A stretch of 64,000 nt of DNA from an uncultured Rhodospirillaceae bacterium (GTDB lineage: Bacteria > Pseudomonadota > Alphaproteobacteria > Rhodospirillales > Rhodospirillaceae), in the NCBI GenBank assembly GCA_943787205.1, contig CALSLN010000008.1, positions 1 to 64,000 of the forward strand, given 5' to 3'. Numbering within the stretch: position 1 is the first letter of the stretch; every line of letters starts with the position of its first letter. The translations under genes were made by a program, and so were the position numbers. This document shows positions 8,981 to 18,221 of this stretch, piece by piece. Under the pieces are notes generated by a model. It saw only the letters and a program-made list of their open reading frames with translations, was not told where the DNA came from and searched no databases.

Positions 8981-11900
8981 TTACTCGGCAGGTTGCATAC
9001 GAAGAGCGTTAAATACTTTGTCCGCAGCAGCGCTGCGGCCAAAGGTCCAGAAGACAAGAGGTCTCAATGTGAGATCCAACAGTGTTGATGAAATTAAGCC
9101 GGAGAAAATAACGACGGCAACTGGATAAAGAATCTCTCGACCAGGTTCATCTGGCGTCAATAGAATCGGAACCAAAGCCAGAATGGCCGTCAGCGCCGTC
9201 ATCAGAACCGGGATAATTCTCTCTTGGGTCCCACGCGTGATCATCGCAGTACTGAAGGCCTCGCCCTCTTCTCGCATCAGATAGAGATAGTGATTGATCA
9301 TAAGAATGCCATTGCGAGCAGCAATACCCGTTAGCGTTATAAAACCAATCACGGTGGCAATAGACAGCACGCCACCCGTCGCCCACACGCCGATCACCGC
9401 ACCCAAAAAGGCTAGCGGTACCGACAACATCACTTGAGTCGCAAAGTTAATGCTCCCCAGGTGCGCATAGAGAACCAGAAACATGCCCAAGAACGCCAGG
9501 CCAGCGAGAAGAACAATCGCATTCAGAGCCGCCGTCTGACTTTCGTACTCTCCGCCATAGACAACAAAATATCCTGGGGGAAACTCTATGTCCGCATCGA
9601 TGCGACGTTGAATATCTTGAACCACACTCACCAGGTCGCGCTCGGACACATTGGCTTGGACAATAATCCGTCGTTGGCTGTTTTCGCGGTTAATCACATT
9701 AGCGCCCAAAGCTTCGTCAATGGATGCAAGCAACTCGAGCGGGACATACCCTCCTTCAGCAATCTCAATCGGCAACTTACTAATCGACGTTGGGGACTCT
9801 CGCGTTTCATCATCAAACCTTGCGATGAGATCATAAGTTCGGATCCCGTCGATGATCTGCCCCATCACGCGACCATTAAGAGCGAGCTCCGTATACTCGG
9901 CGACATCCGCGACCGTGAGTCCGCGGTTGAGAATTTGCTCCCGGTCAACACGGATGTGCAGCTGACTGGTGAGCACTTGTTGTTCAACACTGAGATCAAC
10001 GATGCCCTCTATCCCTTCGACCTCACCCTCGACCAACCGCGCCAGGCGGCGAAGTTCAGCCATATCATCACCGAAAATCTTGATGGCAATTTGCGCGCGC
10101 ACACCAGAGAGAGCGTGATCAATGCGGTGAGACAAGGGCTGACCGATATTGGTCAAGACGCCAGGGATTTGCTCAACACGATCTCGGATATCATCGATGA
10201 CGTCGGCGCGCGGCCGCTCCGAAGGCTGTAGAAAAAACTCTAGCTCGGAGACATTGATACTTTCCGCATGCTCGTCATTTTCGGCTCGTCCAGATCGGCG
10301 TCCAACTTTGATAACTTCTGGTACTTCCAGGACAAGCCGCTCAGCCGTCGTCGCGATCCGGTTCGACTCTGCCAATGCTGTGCCTGGCGCCATCACAGTA
10401 GATACATTCAAAGCACCTTCATTGAATTCAGGAAGAAATGCCTGGCCAAATTCGGCTGTCAGCCACACACCCATACAAAACAGACCGGCAAAAACTCCGA
10501 ACACGACAAAGCGTATGGGAAATAGAATCGAAAGAATGACCGCTTGAACCCATTTGACGCCCCGCACCACGGGCCCTTCTTTCTCATTTTCCATCTGTTT
10601 CATGCGCGGAAGTAAATAAGCACAGAGTGCGGGGGTGGCGGTTAGGAAGACGATCAGCGACGCCGCAATTGATGTGACGTACGCAATACCGAGAGGCGTA
10701 AAAATCCGCCCCTCAACCCCAGACAGGGCGAACAAGGGCAAGAACACCAGTATGGCAATGAACGTCGCAAAGATGATTGGATCCCGCACCTCACGCGTCG
10801 CATCACGCACCACATCAATAGGGTCTTTCGGCTCACCCTTGAGTCGGTTCTGACGCAATCTCCGATACGCGTTTTCCACACCAACGATCGCATCATCGAC
10901 CAACTGTCCAATGGCAATAGCAATTCCGCCAAGAGTCATAGTGTTAATCGACAACCCTAGGGCTTGGAATACAACCAGGGTGAGCACCAACGACAAGGGA
11001 ATAGCCGTCAACGTGATAAACGTGGTGCGGAGGTTGAGCAGGAATAAGAAAAGCACCACTGCAACCAAAATAGCGCCGTCGCGCAGGGCCTCCTCAACGT
11101 TAGAGACCGCGGTCTCTATGAACTCGCTCTGGCTAAAAATATCGTCATGCAAATCAACACCGTCCGGCATGGTCAGTTGTATTGCTGCGAGTTCCGTCTT
11201 AATTGCCCTGACGACCGACACCGTGTCTGCGTCCGGTTGCTTCTGGACAGAAAGAATGACACCCGGCTCCGCGTTAATAGAGGCATCGCCACGAGGCGCC
11301 ATCGGCCCACCCAATTTAACGGTGGCAATCTGATCAATGGTCACACGACGGTCCGGATGGTCGGGCAGCGAGATAGCGGTAGAGGCGATGTCATCAGCCG
11401 TTTGTGCCCGCCCCAAAATTCTGATCAGACCCTCGGTGTAATCAGTAAGAAGAAACCCTCCGGTAGCGTTCAAATTGGTTTCATCGAGCGCTTCTAGTAC
11501 GGCGGACAAAGGCACGCGGTGAAACACCAGGCGCTGTGGATCAATCAAGACCTGAAACTGCCGCAACGCCCCACCAACGACTGTGATTTGTGCAATTCCA
11601 GGAATCGCGAGAAGCCGCTGCCGGATATCCCATTCCGCCAAAGTGCGCAGTGTCATGGGATCGACCGAGTCTCCACCGGTGACACCGATCGCCATAATGT
11701 TCCCCATGATCGACGTAATCGGTCCGAGCACCGGATTGACACGACCATAGATAGCCTCACGCGCTTGGCTAAGCTTTTCAGACACGATTTGGCGTGCAAC
11801 GTAGATATCCATATCCCAATCAAACTCAACCCATACGATCGACAAGCCGATAGACGACGCGGAGCGGACGCGCGTCACACCGCTAGCGCCATAAACGGAT

Positions 11901-12112
11901 GCTTCTATGGGGCGCGTCACCAAGGTTTCCACTTCCTCTGGGGACAAACCCTCAGACTCAGTAAAAATTGTCACCGTCGGTCGATTAAGGTCTGGGAGCA
12001 CGTCAATGGGGAGGCTCTGCATAGCCAAACCGCCATAGACGAAACTCAGGGCGATCACGGCCACCACCAAAAGACGATGACGTATGGAAAGCGATATTAA
12101 TGAATCTAACAT
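8981..12112 (-). CDS. czcA: Heavy-metal efflux RND pump, CzcA type
   Basis: A full-length 1043-residue HME-RND transporter with twelve transmembrane helices, two large periplasmic loops, and typical motifs VEFDWDMDIYVARQIV and LPIDVLPDLNRP. The TM4 motif reads AIAIGQLVDDAIVGVEN. Compared with the CzcA pattern DFGxxVDGAVV..VEN, the first Asp is Ala while the second Asp and the Glu remain, so specificity may differ from zinc/cobalt CzcA. The pump uses proton influx to drive metal from periplasm or cytoplasm through CzcB and CzcC. It starts 10 bases after the stop of czcB. Confidence 0.92.
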   Translation of the reverse strand: MLDSLISLSIRHRLLVVAVIALSFVYGGLAMQSLPIDVLPDLNRPTVTIFTESEGLSPEEVETLVTRPIEASVYGASGVTRVRSASSIGLSIVWVEFDWDMDIYVARQIVSEKLSQAREAIYGRVNPVLGPITSIMGNIMAIGVTGGDSVDPMTLRTLAEWDIRQRLLAIPGIAQITVVGGALRQFQVLIDPQRLVFHRVPLSAVLEALDETNLNATGGFLLTDYTEGLIRILGRAQTADDIASTAISLPDHPDRRVTIDQIATVKLGGPMAPRGDASINAEPGVILSVQKQPDADTVSVVRAIKTELAAIQLTMPDGVDLHDDIFSQSEFIETAVSNVEEALRDGAILVAVVLFLFLLNLRTTFITLTAIPLSLVLTLVVFQALGLSINTMTLGGIAIAIGQLVDDAIVGVENAYRRLRQNRLKGEPKDPIDVVRDATREVRDPIIFATFIAILVFLPLFALSGVEGRIFTPLGIAYVTSIAASLIVFLTATPALCAYLLPRMKQMENEKEGPVVRGVKWVQAVILSILFPIRFVVFGVFAGLFCMGVWLTAEFGQAFLPEFNEGALNVSTVMAPGTALAESNRIATTAERLVLEVPEVIKVGRRSGRAENDEHAESINVSELEFFLQPSERPRADVIDDIRDRVEQIPGVLTNIGQPLSHRIDHALSGVRAQIAIKIFGDDMAELRRLARLVEGEVEGIEGIVDLSVEQQVLTSQLHIRVDREQILNRGLTVADVAEYTELALNGRVMGQIIDGIRTYDLIARFDDETRESPTSISKLPIEIAEGGYVPLELLASIDEALGANVINRENSQRRIIVQANVSERDLVSVVQDIQRRIDADIEFPPGYFVVYGGEYESQTAALNAIVLLAGLAFLGMFLVLYAHLGSINFATQVMLSVPLAFLGAVIGVWATGGVLSIATVIGFITLTGIAARNGILMINHYLYLMREEGEAFSTAMITRGTQERIIPVLMTALTAILALVPILLTPDEPGREILYPVAVVIFSGLISSTLLDLTLRPLVFWTFGRSAAADKVFNALRMQPAE

Positions 12113-12122
12113 CTAACCCGCC

Positions 12123-13160
12123 TCAATGATTGTGGCCGGCGTGGGCGTCTGTCGGCAACCCTGCTGACCCTTCGCCCAAATATTGAAGCTGGTAATGCCC
12201 CTGAACCACGACATCTTCGCCTGGGAATACGCCTTCTAGAACTTCCGTATCCGCGCCGAGAACCAAGCCTTCGATAACGGACCGACGTTCAAATTCGTCA
12301 CCAATACGAACGAATACAAAACGATTACCGAGCCCACCAAGAACGGCCCGGCGCGGCACAACAATGCCTGGGACCGCACCGCCGACAGCCACTGACATCG
12401 TACCCATCATGCCTGGGTATAAACGCCCTTCTAGATTGTCAGCTTCTGCATGCACGGTAAACAGACCGGTGCCCGCTTCCCGCTCCATATAGACGCGCGC
12501 GACTTCCGCAACGAGCTCTAGCCCTGGCAGCGCATCAAGACGCACCGTCGCCGTTTGGCCAGCTCTAATTTTTGTAATGTCGGGACTTTCCATCATAGTG
12601 CCGTGAAGCAGCATGCGAGAATGGTCCGAGATCTCGAACAATACTGATGTTGCTGCAACCGTCTGACCAATCTTCGCAGATTGCGTAGAAATCACCCCCG
12701 ATATGGGCGCGGACAACGTCAACGTACTAGCTCCCGCGATAATCGGCTCAACCACCACCAGTCGATCTCCGGCCTTAACCCGATCACCCAAGGTGGCGCG
12801 GACATCGCGAATCTGACCATCAAACCGCGGACTGACATGGGCTTGGCGTTCCGGAAGCGCTTCAACAGCCGTGATGAGCTCGACCGTATCTTGCAAGGGC
12901 CTGATCTCTGCTATCACAGTTGCAATACCGAGATTGGCCATCTGTGCATCACTCAGCACCAGAGGCCCACCGCCGTCTTCTTCATGGTCGTGGTCATCGT
13001 GGTCATCGTGATCTTCATGCTCATCGTGTTCATCGTGTTCATGGTCATGGTCATGATCGTCGTGTTCTTGCGCCAACACGGCGGACGTTAGTGGTAGCGC
13101 CGCAAAAGACAGGGAGAAAAACGCCGCGACGAAGAATAGCTTGAAGGATATCTGGCTCAT
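12123..13160 (-). CDS. czcB: Periplasmic adaptor of the metal efflux system, CzcB type, His/Asp-rich N-terminus
   Basis: A 345-residue membrane-fusion protein. A signal peptide ends near VLAQ at residue 31. It is followed by about 35 residues of alternating His, Asp and Glu, then the hairpin/barrel-sandwich region (RFDGQIRDVRATLGDRVKAG, SAPISGVISTQSA), the beta-barrel and a C-terminal His tail HAGHNH. It bridges CzcA and CzcC; the acidic His-rich arm is likely a periplasmic metal-collecting segment. The start directly abuts the czcC stop (13160/13161), so translational coupling is likely. Confidence 0.92.
   Translation of the reverse strand: MSQISFKLFFVAAFFSLSFAALPLTSAVLAQEHDDHDHDHEHDEHDEHEDHDDHDDHDHEEDGGGPLVLSDAQMANLGIATVIAEIRPLQDTVELITAVEALPERQAHVSPRFDGQIRDVRATLGDRVKAGDRLVVVEPIIAGASTLTLSAPISGVISTQSAKIGQTVAATSVLFEISDHSRMLLHGTMMESPDITKIRAGQTATVRLDALPGLELVAEVARVYMEREAGTGLFTVHAEADNLEGRLYPGMMGTMSVAVGGAVPGIVVPRRAVLGGLGNRFVFVRIGDEFERRSVIEGLVLGADTEVLEGVFPGEDVVVQGHYQLQYLGEGSAGLPTDAHAGHNH
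12981..13066. repeat. Low-complexity His/Asp-codon repeat inside czcB
   Basis: On the plus strand the segment is built from near-repeats of TCATCGTGG, TCATGGTCA and TCATCGTGT. Read on the minus strand these are His, Asp and Glu codons. It encodes the metal-binding arm of the adaptor after its signal peptide. Repeats of this kind can expand or contract by slippage. Confidence 0.75.
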
Positions 13161-14414
13161 TTAATTCACCTGCTCAATCTTGCCGCCAATTGCCCGCTCA
13201 AGGGACACGCGGGCGGTCAGCGCATCGATCACGGTTGAAATTGCATCTTCCTCTGCGTCCAAAAGGGACGCCTGCACCTGCCAGAGATCAAGAAGGTCTG
13301 TCTGACCCTGGTCATACATGGCGCGAATATCTTGGTAGGTCTGTCGATACGCTGGGACAATTTTCCTGTTGTAAGACTCGGCCCTCGCATCAAGAAGAGC
13401 TACCTGACGATACAACCCGGCCACCATGGCCTCTCGTGCACCGCCGTTAAGTTGGGCAAGATGTTGCCGCGCTTCTCGCAGGGCACCTTGAGCCCGAGAC
13501 ACCTCCGCACCGTTGCGATCCCAAAGCGGGATTTCGACAGCGATGCCAACACCCCAAACGCGGTCAGCGCCACCAGGGTCAATTTCGTAGCTGGCCCGCG
13601 GTGAAATCAGGGGCATCCGGTCTTTCTCAGCAACCTTTAACCGCGCCTCATTCACCGTGATGCGGGCCCGCGCCAAACGCGCGCCAAAATCCTTTTGTGC
13701 CGCAAACGCCAAAATACGCTCTAGCGGCGGCAAGGGCGATGGTGCACTCGCTATCGACGTGAACGCACGTCCATCACCTGCTGTTTCAAAAGCGATGCGC
13801 GCTTCTAACCCGGCCCGTTCGGCTGCATGCAAGGTTGCCTCTTCGCGCCGCCGCAAGGCTTCAGGAACGAAAACATTGAATTGAACGGTCGGTAGGGTTT
13901 GTTCTCGGCGAATCTTTTCTATGCGTTCCGTAATCGCGGTCGCATCGTCTGCTGCCTTGCGAGCCATCGCCTCTCGGCTCTGCGCGGCCCAGTGTCCGAT
14001 ATACAGTTCCGTGACACGATTCACGAGATCGAACAAACCAGCTTCTTGCTCGACTGTAGCTGTTTGCCGAATCGCGGCCGCATAGAGAGGCCTTAACGTA
14101 AAATCTGAAAACCGCAGGGGTTGGCTAACCTCAAATTCCACGCCCGCGCCTTCTCCTTTGTCAGAATACCGAGCCATCACCTCAACTTCTGGATTCGAGC
14201 GCGTCTCAATTTCAATCGCATCAGCAAGGCGTAGGCTCAGATCCCGATCAAGCCGGGATGCATCAGAACTATTGCGAAGAGCATCCGTCAAAACATCGGA
14301 CAGCGCCCGCACGGATTGGGCCTCCGTCGACGCAGAAGCTGATAAACAGGCAAGAAGTGTTGCCATCGCGTACAACGCCCGGAATCCGGCGTTGGTAAAA
14401 ATAACCGTCGTCAT
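13161..14414 (-). CDS. czcC: Outer-membrane channel of the metal efflux system, CzcC/TolC family
   Basis: A 417-residue outer-membrane efflux protein with a signal peptide (ending near STEAQ). Two long-helix repeats typical of the OEP fold follow: one around FEVSQPLRFSDF, the other around VGIAVEIPLWDRNG and a helix rich in Ala, Arg and Gln. The final part, near YDQGQTDLLDLWQVQ, is typical of CzcC-like proteins. It forms the trimeric exit duct for the CzcBA pump. It is the first czc gene transcribed after the DUF2946-like gene, with an 85-base gap that carries an imperfect hairpin around the palindrome CAGCCCGGGCTG (14441-14452). Confidence 0.88.
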   Translation of the reverse strand: MTTVIFTNAGFRALYAMATLLACLSASASTEAQSVRALSDVLTDALRNSSDASRLDRDLSLRLADAIEIETRSNPEVEVMARYSDKGEGAGVEFEVSQPLRFSDFTLRPLYAAAIRQTATVEQEAGLFDLVNRVTELYIGHWAAQSREAMARKAADDATAITERIEKIRREQTLPTVQFNVFVPEALRRREEATLHAAERAGLEARIAFETAGDGRAFTSIASAPSPLPPLERILAFAAQKDFGARLARARITVNEARLKVAEKDRMPLISPRASYEIDPGGADRVWGVGIAVEIPLWDRNGAEVSRAQGALREARQHLAQLNGGAREAMVAGLYRQVALLDARAESYNRKIVPAYRQTYQDIRAMYDQGQTDLLDLWQVQASLLDAEEDAISTVIDALTARVSLERAIGGKIEQVN

Positions 14415-14499
14415 GGGGAAACCCCTATTCCATCAAATATCAGCCCGGGCTGAGCTTCAGCCGGGACAAGCATTCCTAGAACCAGCGACTGCTGGAAAC

Positions 14500-14883
14500 C
14501 TAGGCGATGGGGGGTTTAAAAGCGGGTGGCGTGCGCACAGACGAAAGGACCCGAACGACATCGGGATCAGGCAGAGGCACCCGTGCACGGCCGGCGACCG
14601 CCATATCGTAGCTGACAGCCGCTAAGACCAGGTGGCATTGATCGCACTGAAATGGGTCGGTTTGAGCAGCGCCGTGGTTTTCAGAACCGGGCACATCAAC
14701 CTCATGGGCAACGGCGCCGTGGCCGTGGGAGTCGCAATGATGGTGGGCCAGATCAATCCCCAAACCATCCGCCAAAACGCTGGTCAGAGGCGGAAAAATC
14801 AAAAATGCAGCCATCAAAAAAAGGATGATGCCGCGACTGTGCCGTCGAGTTGCCATGATCATCAGTATACCATGGACGCCCAT
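14500..14883 (-). CDS. Small Cys/His-containing exported protein, DUF2946-like
   Basis: A 127-residue protein with an N-terminal hydrophobic segment (GIILFLMAAFLIF) and then a His-rich loop HHHCDSHGHG and the pair CDQCH. A membrane anchor followed by a Cys-x-x-Cys near the middle resembles DUF2946 proteins found beside copper and zinc resistance genes. That assignment is tentative. It is the first gene of the metal operon, so it may sense or bind metal in the periplasm. An internal start at 14862 (MIMATRR) is also possible. Its start is divergent from surA with 177 bases between. Confidence 0.6.
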   Translation of the reverse strand: MGVHGILMIMATRRHSRGIILFLMAAFLIFPPLTSVLADGLGIDLAHHHCDSHGHGAVAHEVDVPGSENHGAAQTDPFQCDQCHLVLAAVSYDMAVAGRARVPLPDPDVVRVLSSVRTPPAFKPPIA

Positions 14884-15060
14884 TTAGAACAGTCTGGACG
14901 GCAAAGGCATTTTCAAAACACCCTTGAGACGCGATTCTGCCGCTGCATTGCGGGCTGGAATGGAACTGCACACATGAGTATGGTACGCCTCACGCGCGCT
15001 CAGCGGGGCCGCACCAAAAACGACCGTCCGAAGAAAAAGACCAGGAGCTTGGACACGAGC

Positions 15061-16338
15061 ATGAGCCGCTTCTTTTTTAATGCGACCCAATATTTCCTGA
15101 TCCTTTGTGGTCTGGTGGTGATGAGCGCCCCGAATCCAGCTGTCGCACAACAAGACGCGGTGCGGATCGCAGCTGTCGTGAACGAAGATGTCATCACCTT
15201 GTTTGACGTCCAATCCCGGATAGAACTGTTCCTCATCACCTCTGGCATCGAAGACACTGTGGAGGTACGCCAACGGCTGCTGCCACAAGTCATGAACGCG
15301 CTCATTGAAGAAAAACTGAAGCTTCAGGAAGCCCGTCGCGAAGAGATCGAGACGGAAGAAACCGAAGTCCTTGGCGCCGTGCAAATCATTGAACAGAACA
15401 ATGGCATGCCATCAGGTTCCTTTCTGTCGATGCTAAGCGAACAAGGCATCGATTCCGGGACGTTCTATTCTCAGGTCGAGGCCGACGTGGTTTGGTTACG
15501 CGTGGTCAGAGAAGTGCTGGCGCGCGATGTCTCCGTCTCTGAAGAAGAAGTTCAGGTCGTTATTGATCGCCTGACAGCCAACCAAGGAAAGCCTGAATAC
15601 CTTGTGGCTGAAATATTTTTACCGATTGGTCTCGGGTCCCGCGACGCTGACGTGCGCGAATTCGCCGGCCAGCTCGCAGAACGCGCAAGAAGTGGCACGC
15701 CCTTTCAAGCCTTAGCCCAGCAGTTTTCGCAAAGCCCCACAGCTGCGGTCGGCGGAGACCTTGGTTGGATTCACGCCGGTGAACTGGAAGCAGAACTGGA
15801 ACGGGCGATGGTGCGCCTGAAAGCGGGAGAAGTTTCTGAGCCCGTTCGCACCGTATCCGGATACACAATCCTCGTCGTACGGGATCAACGAGCGACGGCG
15901 GAGGCATCTCCCCTAATGGCAGGCGTCACACTCAGCCAGATTTATTTGTCGACCGTTGGCCGCACAGCGTTATCTCCGGATCGGCTGGCGCAACTGACCA
16001 ATGCCATCCAGACCCAAATTTTCAGCTGTGACCAAATGAATGAATGGGCAACTGAGATCGGTGGCCCGGGATCAGGCCCTGTGGATCTTATTCGTGTCGG
16101 CGGCTTACCTGAAGCCGTTCGCGATTCAGTGATGGCGCTTCCGGTTGGGCAAGTGAGTGCGCCCGTCGACATTGCAGGTGCTCGCCTGTTTGCGATGGTT
16201 TGCTCACGACAAGAAGACAGCGGCTTGCCCTCTCCCAACCAAGTCTATTCCCGTCTTGAAAGCGAAAAGCTCGATACAGTTTCACGCCAACGTCTTCGTG
16301 ACTTACGCCGACAAGCTCTGATCGATATCCGTCTCTGA
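15061..16338 (+). CDS. surA: Periplasmic chaperone / peptidyl-prolyl isomerase SurA
   Basis: From ATG 15061 the product is 425 residues with a signal peptide ending PAVAQ. An N-terminal SurA domain follows (VRIAAVVNEDVITLFDVQSR, near residues 30-50), then a parvulin domain near residues 175-280 (FSQSPTAAVGGDLGWI) and a degenerate second parvulin-like part. It folds outer-membrane proteins including LptD. The reading frame stays open upstream to 14632 but that part is antisense to the metal gene and lacks a signal, so the later start is chosen. The stop overlaps the pdxA start. Confidence 0.9.
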   Translation: MSRFFFNATQYFLILCGLVVMSAPNPAVAQQDAVRIAAVVNEDVITLFDVQSRIELFLITSGIEDTVEVRQRLLPQVMNALIEEKLKLQEARREEIETEETEVLGAVQIIEQNNGMPSGSFLSMLSEQGIDSGTFYSQVEADVVWLRVVREVLARDVSVSEEEVQVVIDRLTANQGKPEYLVAEIFLPIGLGSRDADVREFAGQLAERARSGTPFQALAQQFSQSPTAAVGGDLGWIHAGELEAELERAMVRLKAGEVSEPVRTVSGYTILVVRDQRATAEASPLMAGVTLSQIYLSTVGRTALSPDRLAQLTNAIQTQIFSCDQMNEWATEIGGPGSGPVDLIRVGGLPEAVRDSVMALPVGQVSAPVDIAGARLFAMVCSRQEDSGLPSPNQVYSRLESEKLDTVSRQRLRDLRRQALIDIRL

Positions 16339-17363
16339 TGTCTAAGCCGGTCGCCCCGGTCGCGGTCACCATGGGGGACCCTGCCGGGATTGGTGGGGAT
16401 ATTATTCTCAAAGCCTGGACAGAACACCGGCGCGACCTGCCACCTTTTTTTGTCATAGACGATCCCGGGCGGCTCGGCGCCCTCGCGCTACATCTCAAGT
16501 TAGATTGCTCCATCCAGACCATCGCCAGTCCAGAGCAAGCGTTGGGGCATTTTCCGAAAGCACTACCCGTCTTACCGGTCGACCCACCCTTAGCGGCACC
16601 AACCTGTACCGGGCAGCCCGACACAAAAAATGTGGCGGCCGTGATTGGGGCAATCGATACAGCGGTTCGGCTTGCCATGAGCGGCGAAGCGAGTGCCATG
16701 GTCACCAACCCCATCCACAAATCAGTCATGCAAGATGGTGGCTTCGAATTTCCTGGCCACACTGAATATCTCGGATACCTCGCCGGACCGAACGCGCAGT
16801 CAGTGATGATGTTGGCCAGCGCAAAAGTTCGGAACGGGCTTCGTGTTGTCCCGGTCACCATTCATCTTGCCCATGCAGAAGCGGCGTCATCCCTAACAAC
16901 TGAAGCTATCATCCGCTACGGCGAGATCACCGCGCAGGCTTTAACGCAGGACTTTGGCATTAGCTCGCCGCGCCTAGCGGTCGCGGCCCTCAACCCCCAC
17001 GCGGGCGAAGATGGAAAGTTTGGTGACGAGGAAAGCCGGATCATCGCACCCGCCATCGCCGCGCTAAAATCCTCAGGCATTGAAGCCTTTGGCCCCTTGC
17101 CAGCTGATACGTTATTTCACACCGATGCCCGCGCAAACGCAGATGCGATTTTGTGCATGTATCACGACCAAGCCCTCATCCCGCTTAAGGCCTTGGATTT
17201 TTATGGCGGGGTGAACGTAACGTTGGGCTTACCATTTATTCGCACGTCTCCCGACCACGGCACAGCGTTAGACCTGGCTGGAACCGGCACTGCGCGATGC
17301 GACAGTCTCGTTGCCGCGATAAAAATGGCCGCCGACATCGCCGCCAAACGCATACAGGCATAA
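16338..17363 (+). CDS. pdxA: 4-hydroxythreonine-4-phosphate dehydrogenase PdxA
   Basis: A 341-residue enzyme of the DXP-dependent pyridoxal phosphate pathway. It oxidises 4-phosphohydroxy-L-threonine with NAD, and the product feeds PdxJ. Motifs include MGDPAGIG at the start, NPIHKSVM, FPGHTEYLG and YHDQALIPLK, which carry the metal and phosphate ligands. The ATG uses the last A of the surA stop (TGATG), and rsmA starts 7 bases after its stop. The surA-pdxA-rsmA order is the common proteobacterial one. Confidence 0.95.
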   Translation: MSKPVAPVAVTMGDPAGIGGDIILKAWTEHRRDLPPFFVIDDPGRLGALALHLKLDCSIQTIASPEQALGHFPKALPVLPVDPPLAAPTCTGQPDTKNVAAVIGAIDTAVRLAMSGEASAMVTNPIHKSVMQDGGFEFPGHTEYLGYLAGPNAQSVMMLASAKVRNGLRVVPVTIHLAHAEAASSLTTEAIIRYGEITAQALTQDFGISSPRLAVAALNPHAGEDGKFGDEESRIIAPAIAALKSSGIEAFGPLPADTLFHTDARANADAILCMYHDQALIPLKALDFYGGVNVTLGLPFIRTSPDHGTALDLAGTGTARCDSLVAAIKMAADIAAKRIQA

Positions 17364-17370
17364 CGCAAAC

Positions 17371-18219
17371 ATGACAGCCGGACCTCCAAAAGACCTACCG
17401 CCCCTCCGTGATGTTATCCGCACGCACGATTTGCAGCCCCGTAAAGGATTGGGGCAGCACTTTCTGTTGGATCTCGGCCTGACTGCCCGCATAGCACGGG
17501 TCGCTGGCGACATCACAGACGGAACCACGATAGAAATCGGACCCGGCCCCGGCGGGCTCACCCGGTCCTTACTGAATGCGGGCGCAACAGTGATCGCCAT
17601 TGAAAAAGATGAGCGCTGTCTTGCACCATTAGCAGAGATCGTAGACGCATGGCCTGGGAAACTCGAGGTTATGCAGGGCGACGCCCTGAGGATTGATGCG
17701 TCCGCGCTTGGGTCTGCCCCAAGGCGGGTGATCGCTAACCTTCCCTATAACATCGGCACTGAACTTCTGGTTCGATGGCTCTCTAAGCCTGAAGCCTTCA
17801 CCTCAATAACCGCGATGATTCAAAAGGAAGTCGCAGACCGCATCGTTGCCGGGCCAGGCAGCAAAACCTTCGGCCGTTTGTCCGTCTTCGCAGGTTGGCG
17901 TTGGGAAACTAAGCGCGCCCTTGACGTGCCGCCCGAGGCCTTCACCCCGCCACCGAAAGTGGAATCGACGGTCATCCATATGGTGCCTTTAGAGCGCCCG
18001 GTTGCAGAGGCAGATGCCAGCACCCTCTCCCGTGTGACAGCAGCAACTTTTGGTCAACGTCGCAAAATGCTGCGCTCAAGCCTCAAAACACTTGGGGATG
18101 CCCAAAGCCTCTGTGCGACCGCGGGCATCGACCCGACCCTCCGGCCAGAACAAATATCCGTCGCAGACTTCTGTGCGTTAGCGCGCGCCGTCGCCGACGT
18201 CGAACAAAGTGAAACCTAA
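17371..18219 (+). CDS. rsmA: 16S rRNA (A1518/A1519-N6)-dimethyltransferase RsmA/KsgA
   Basis: A 282-residue SAM-dependent methyltransferase that dimethylates two adenines in the 3' terminal hairpin of 16S rRNA late in 30S assembly. The signature GLGQHFLLD is at the N-terminus, the SAM loop is EIGPGPGGLTRSL, the catalytic motif IV is NLPYNI, and the C-terminal helical part contains TFGQRRKML. It is the last gene of the lpt/surA series and converges with a NUDIX gene 2 bases away. Confidence 0.95.
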   Translation: MTAGPPKDLPPLRDVIRTHDLQPRKGLGQHFLLDLGLTARIARVAGDITDGTTIEIGPGPGGLTRSLLNAGATVIAIEKDERCLAPLAEIVDAWPGKLEVMQGDALRIDASALGSAPRRVIANLPYNIGTELLVRWLSKPEAFTSITAMIQKEVADRIVAGPGSKTFGRLSVFAGWRWETKRALDVPPEAFTPPPKVESTVIHMVPLERPVAEADASTLSRVTAATFGQRRKMLRSSLKTLGDAQSLCATAGIDPTLRPEQISVADFCALARAVADVEQSET

Positions 18220-18221
18220 AT

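Noticed and set aside
9434..10231. 265-codon plus-strand frame inside czcA
   Set aside because: It is the complement of the strongly conserved RND gene and shows no family motif of its own.
7868..14883. Mobile-element origin of the metal island
   Set aside because: I looked for flanking direct or inverted repeats, an integrase or transposase and found none; only the interruption of the gene order suggests insertion.
14632..15060. Extension of surA upstream to give a 568-residue protein
   Set aside because: The extra part is antisense to the DUF2946-like gene and hides the signal peptide that starts at 15061.
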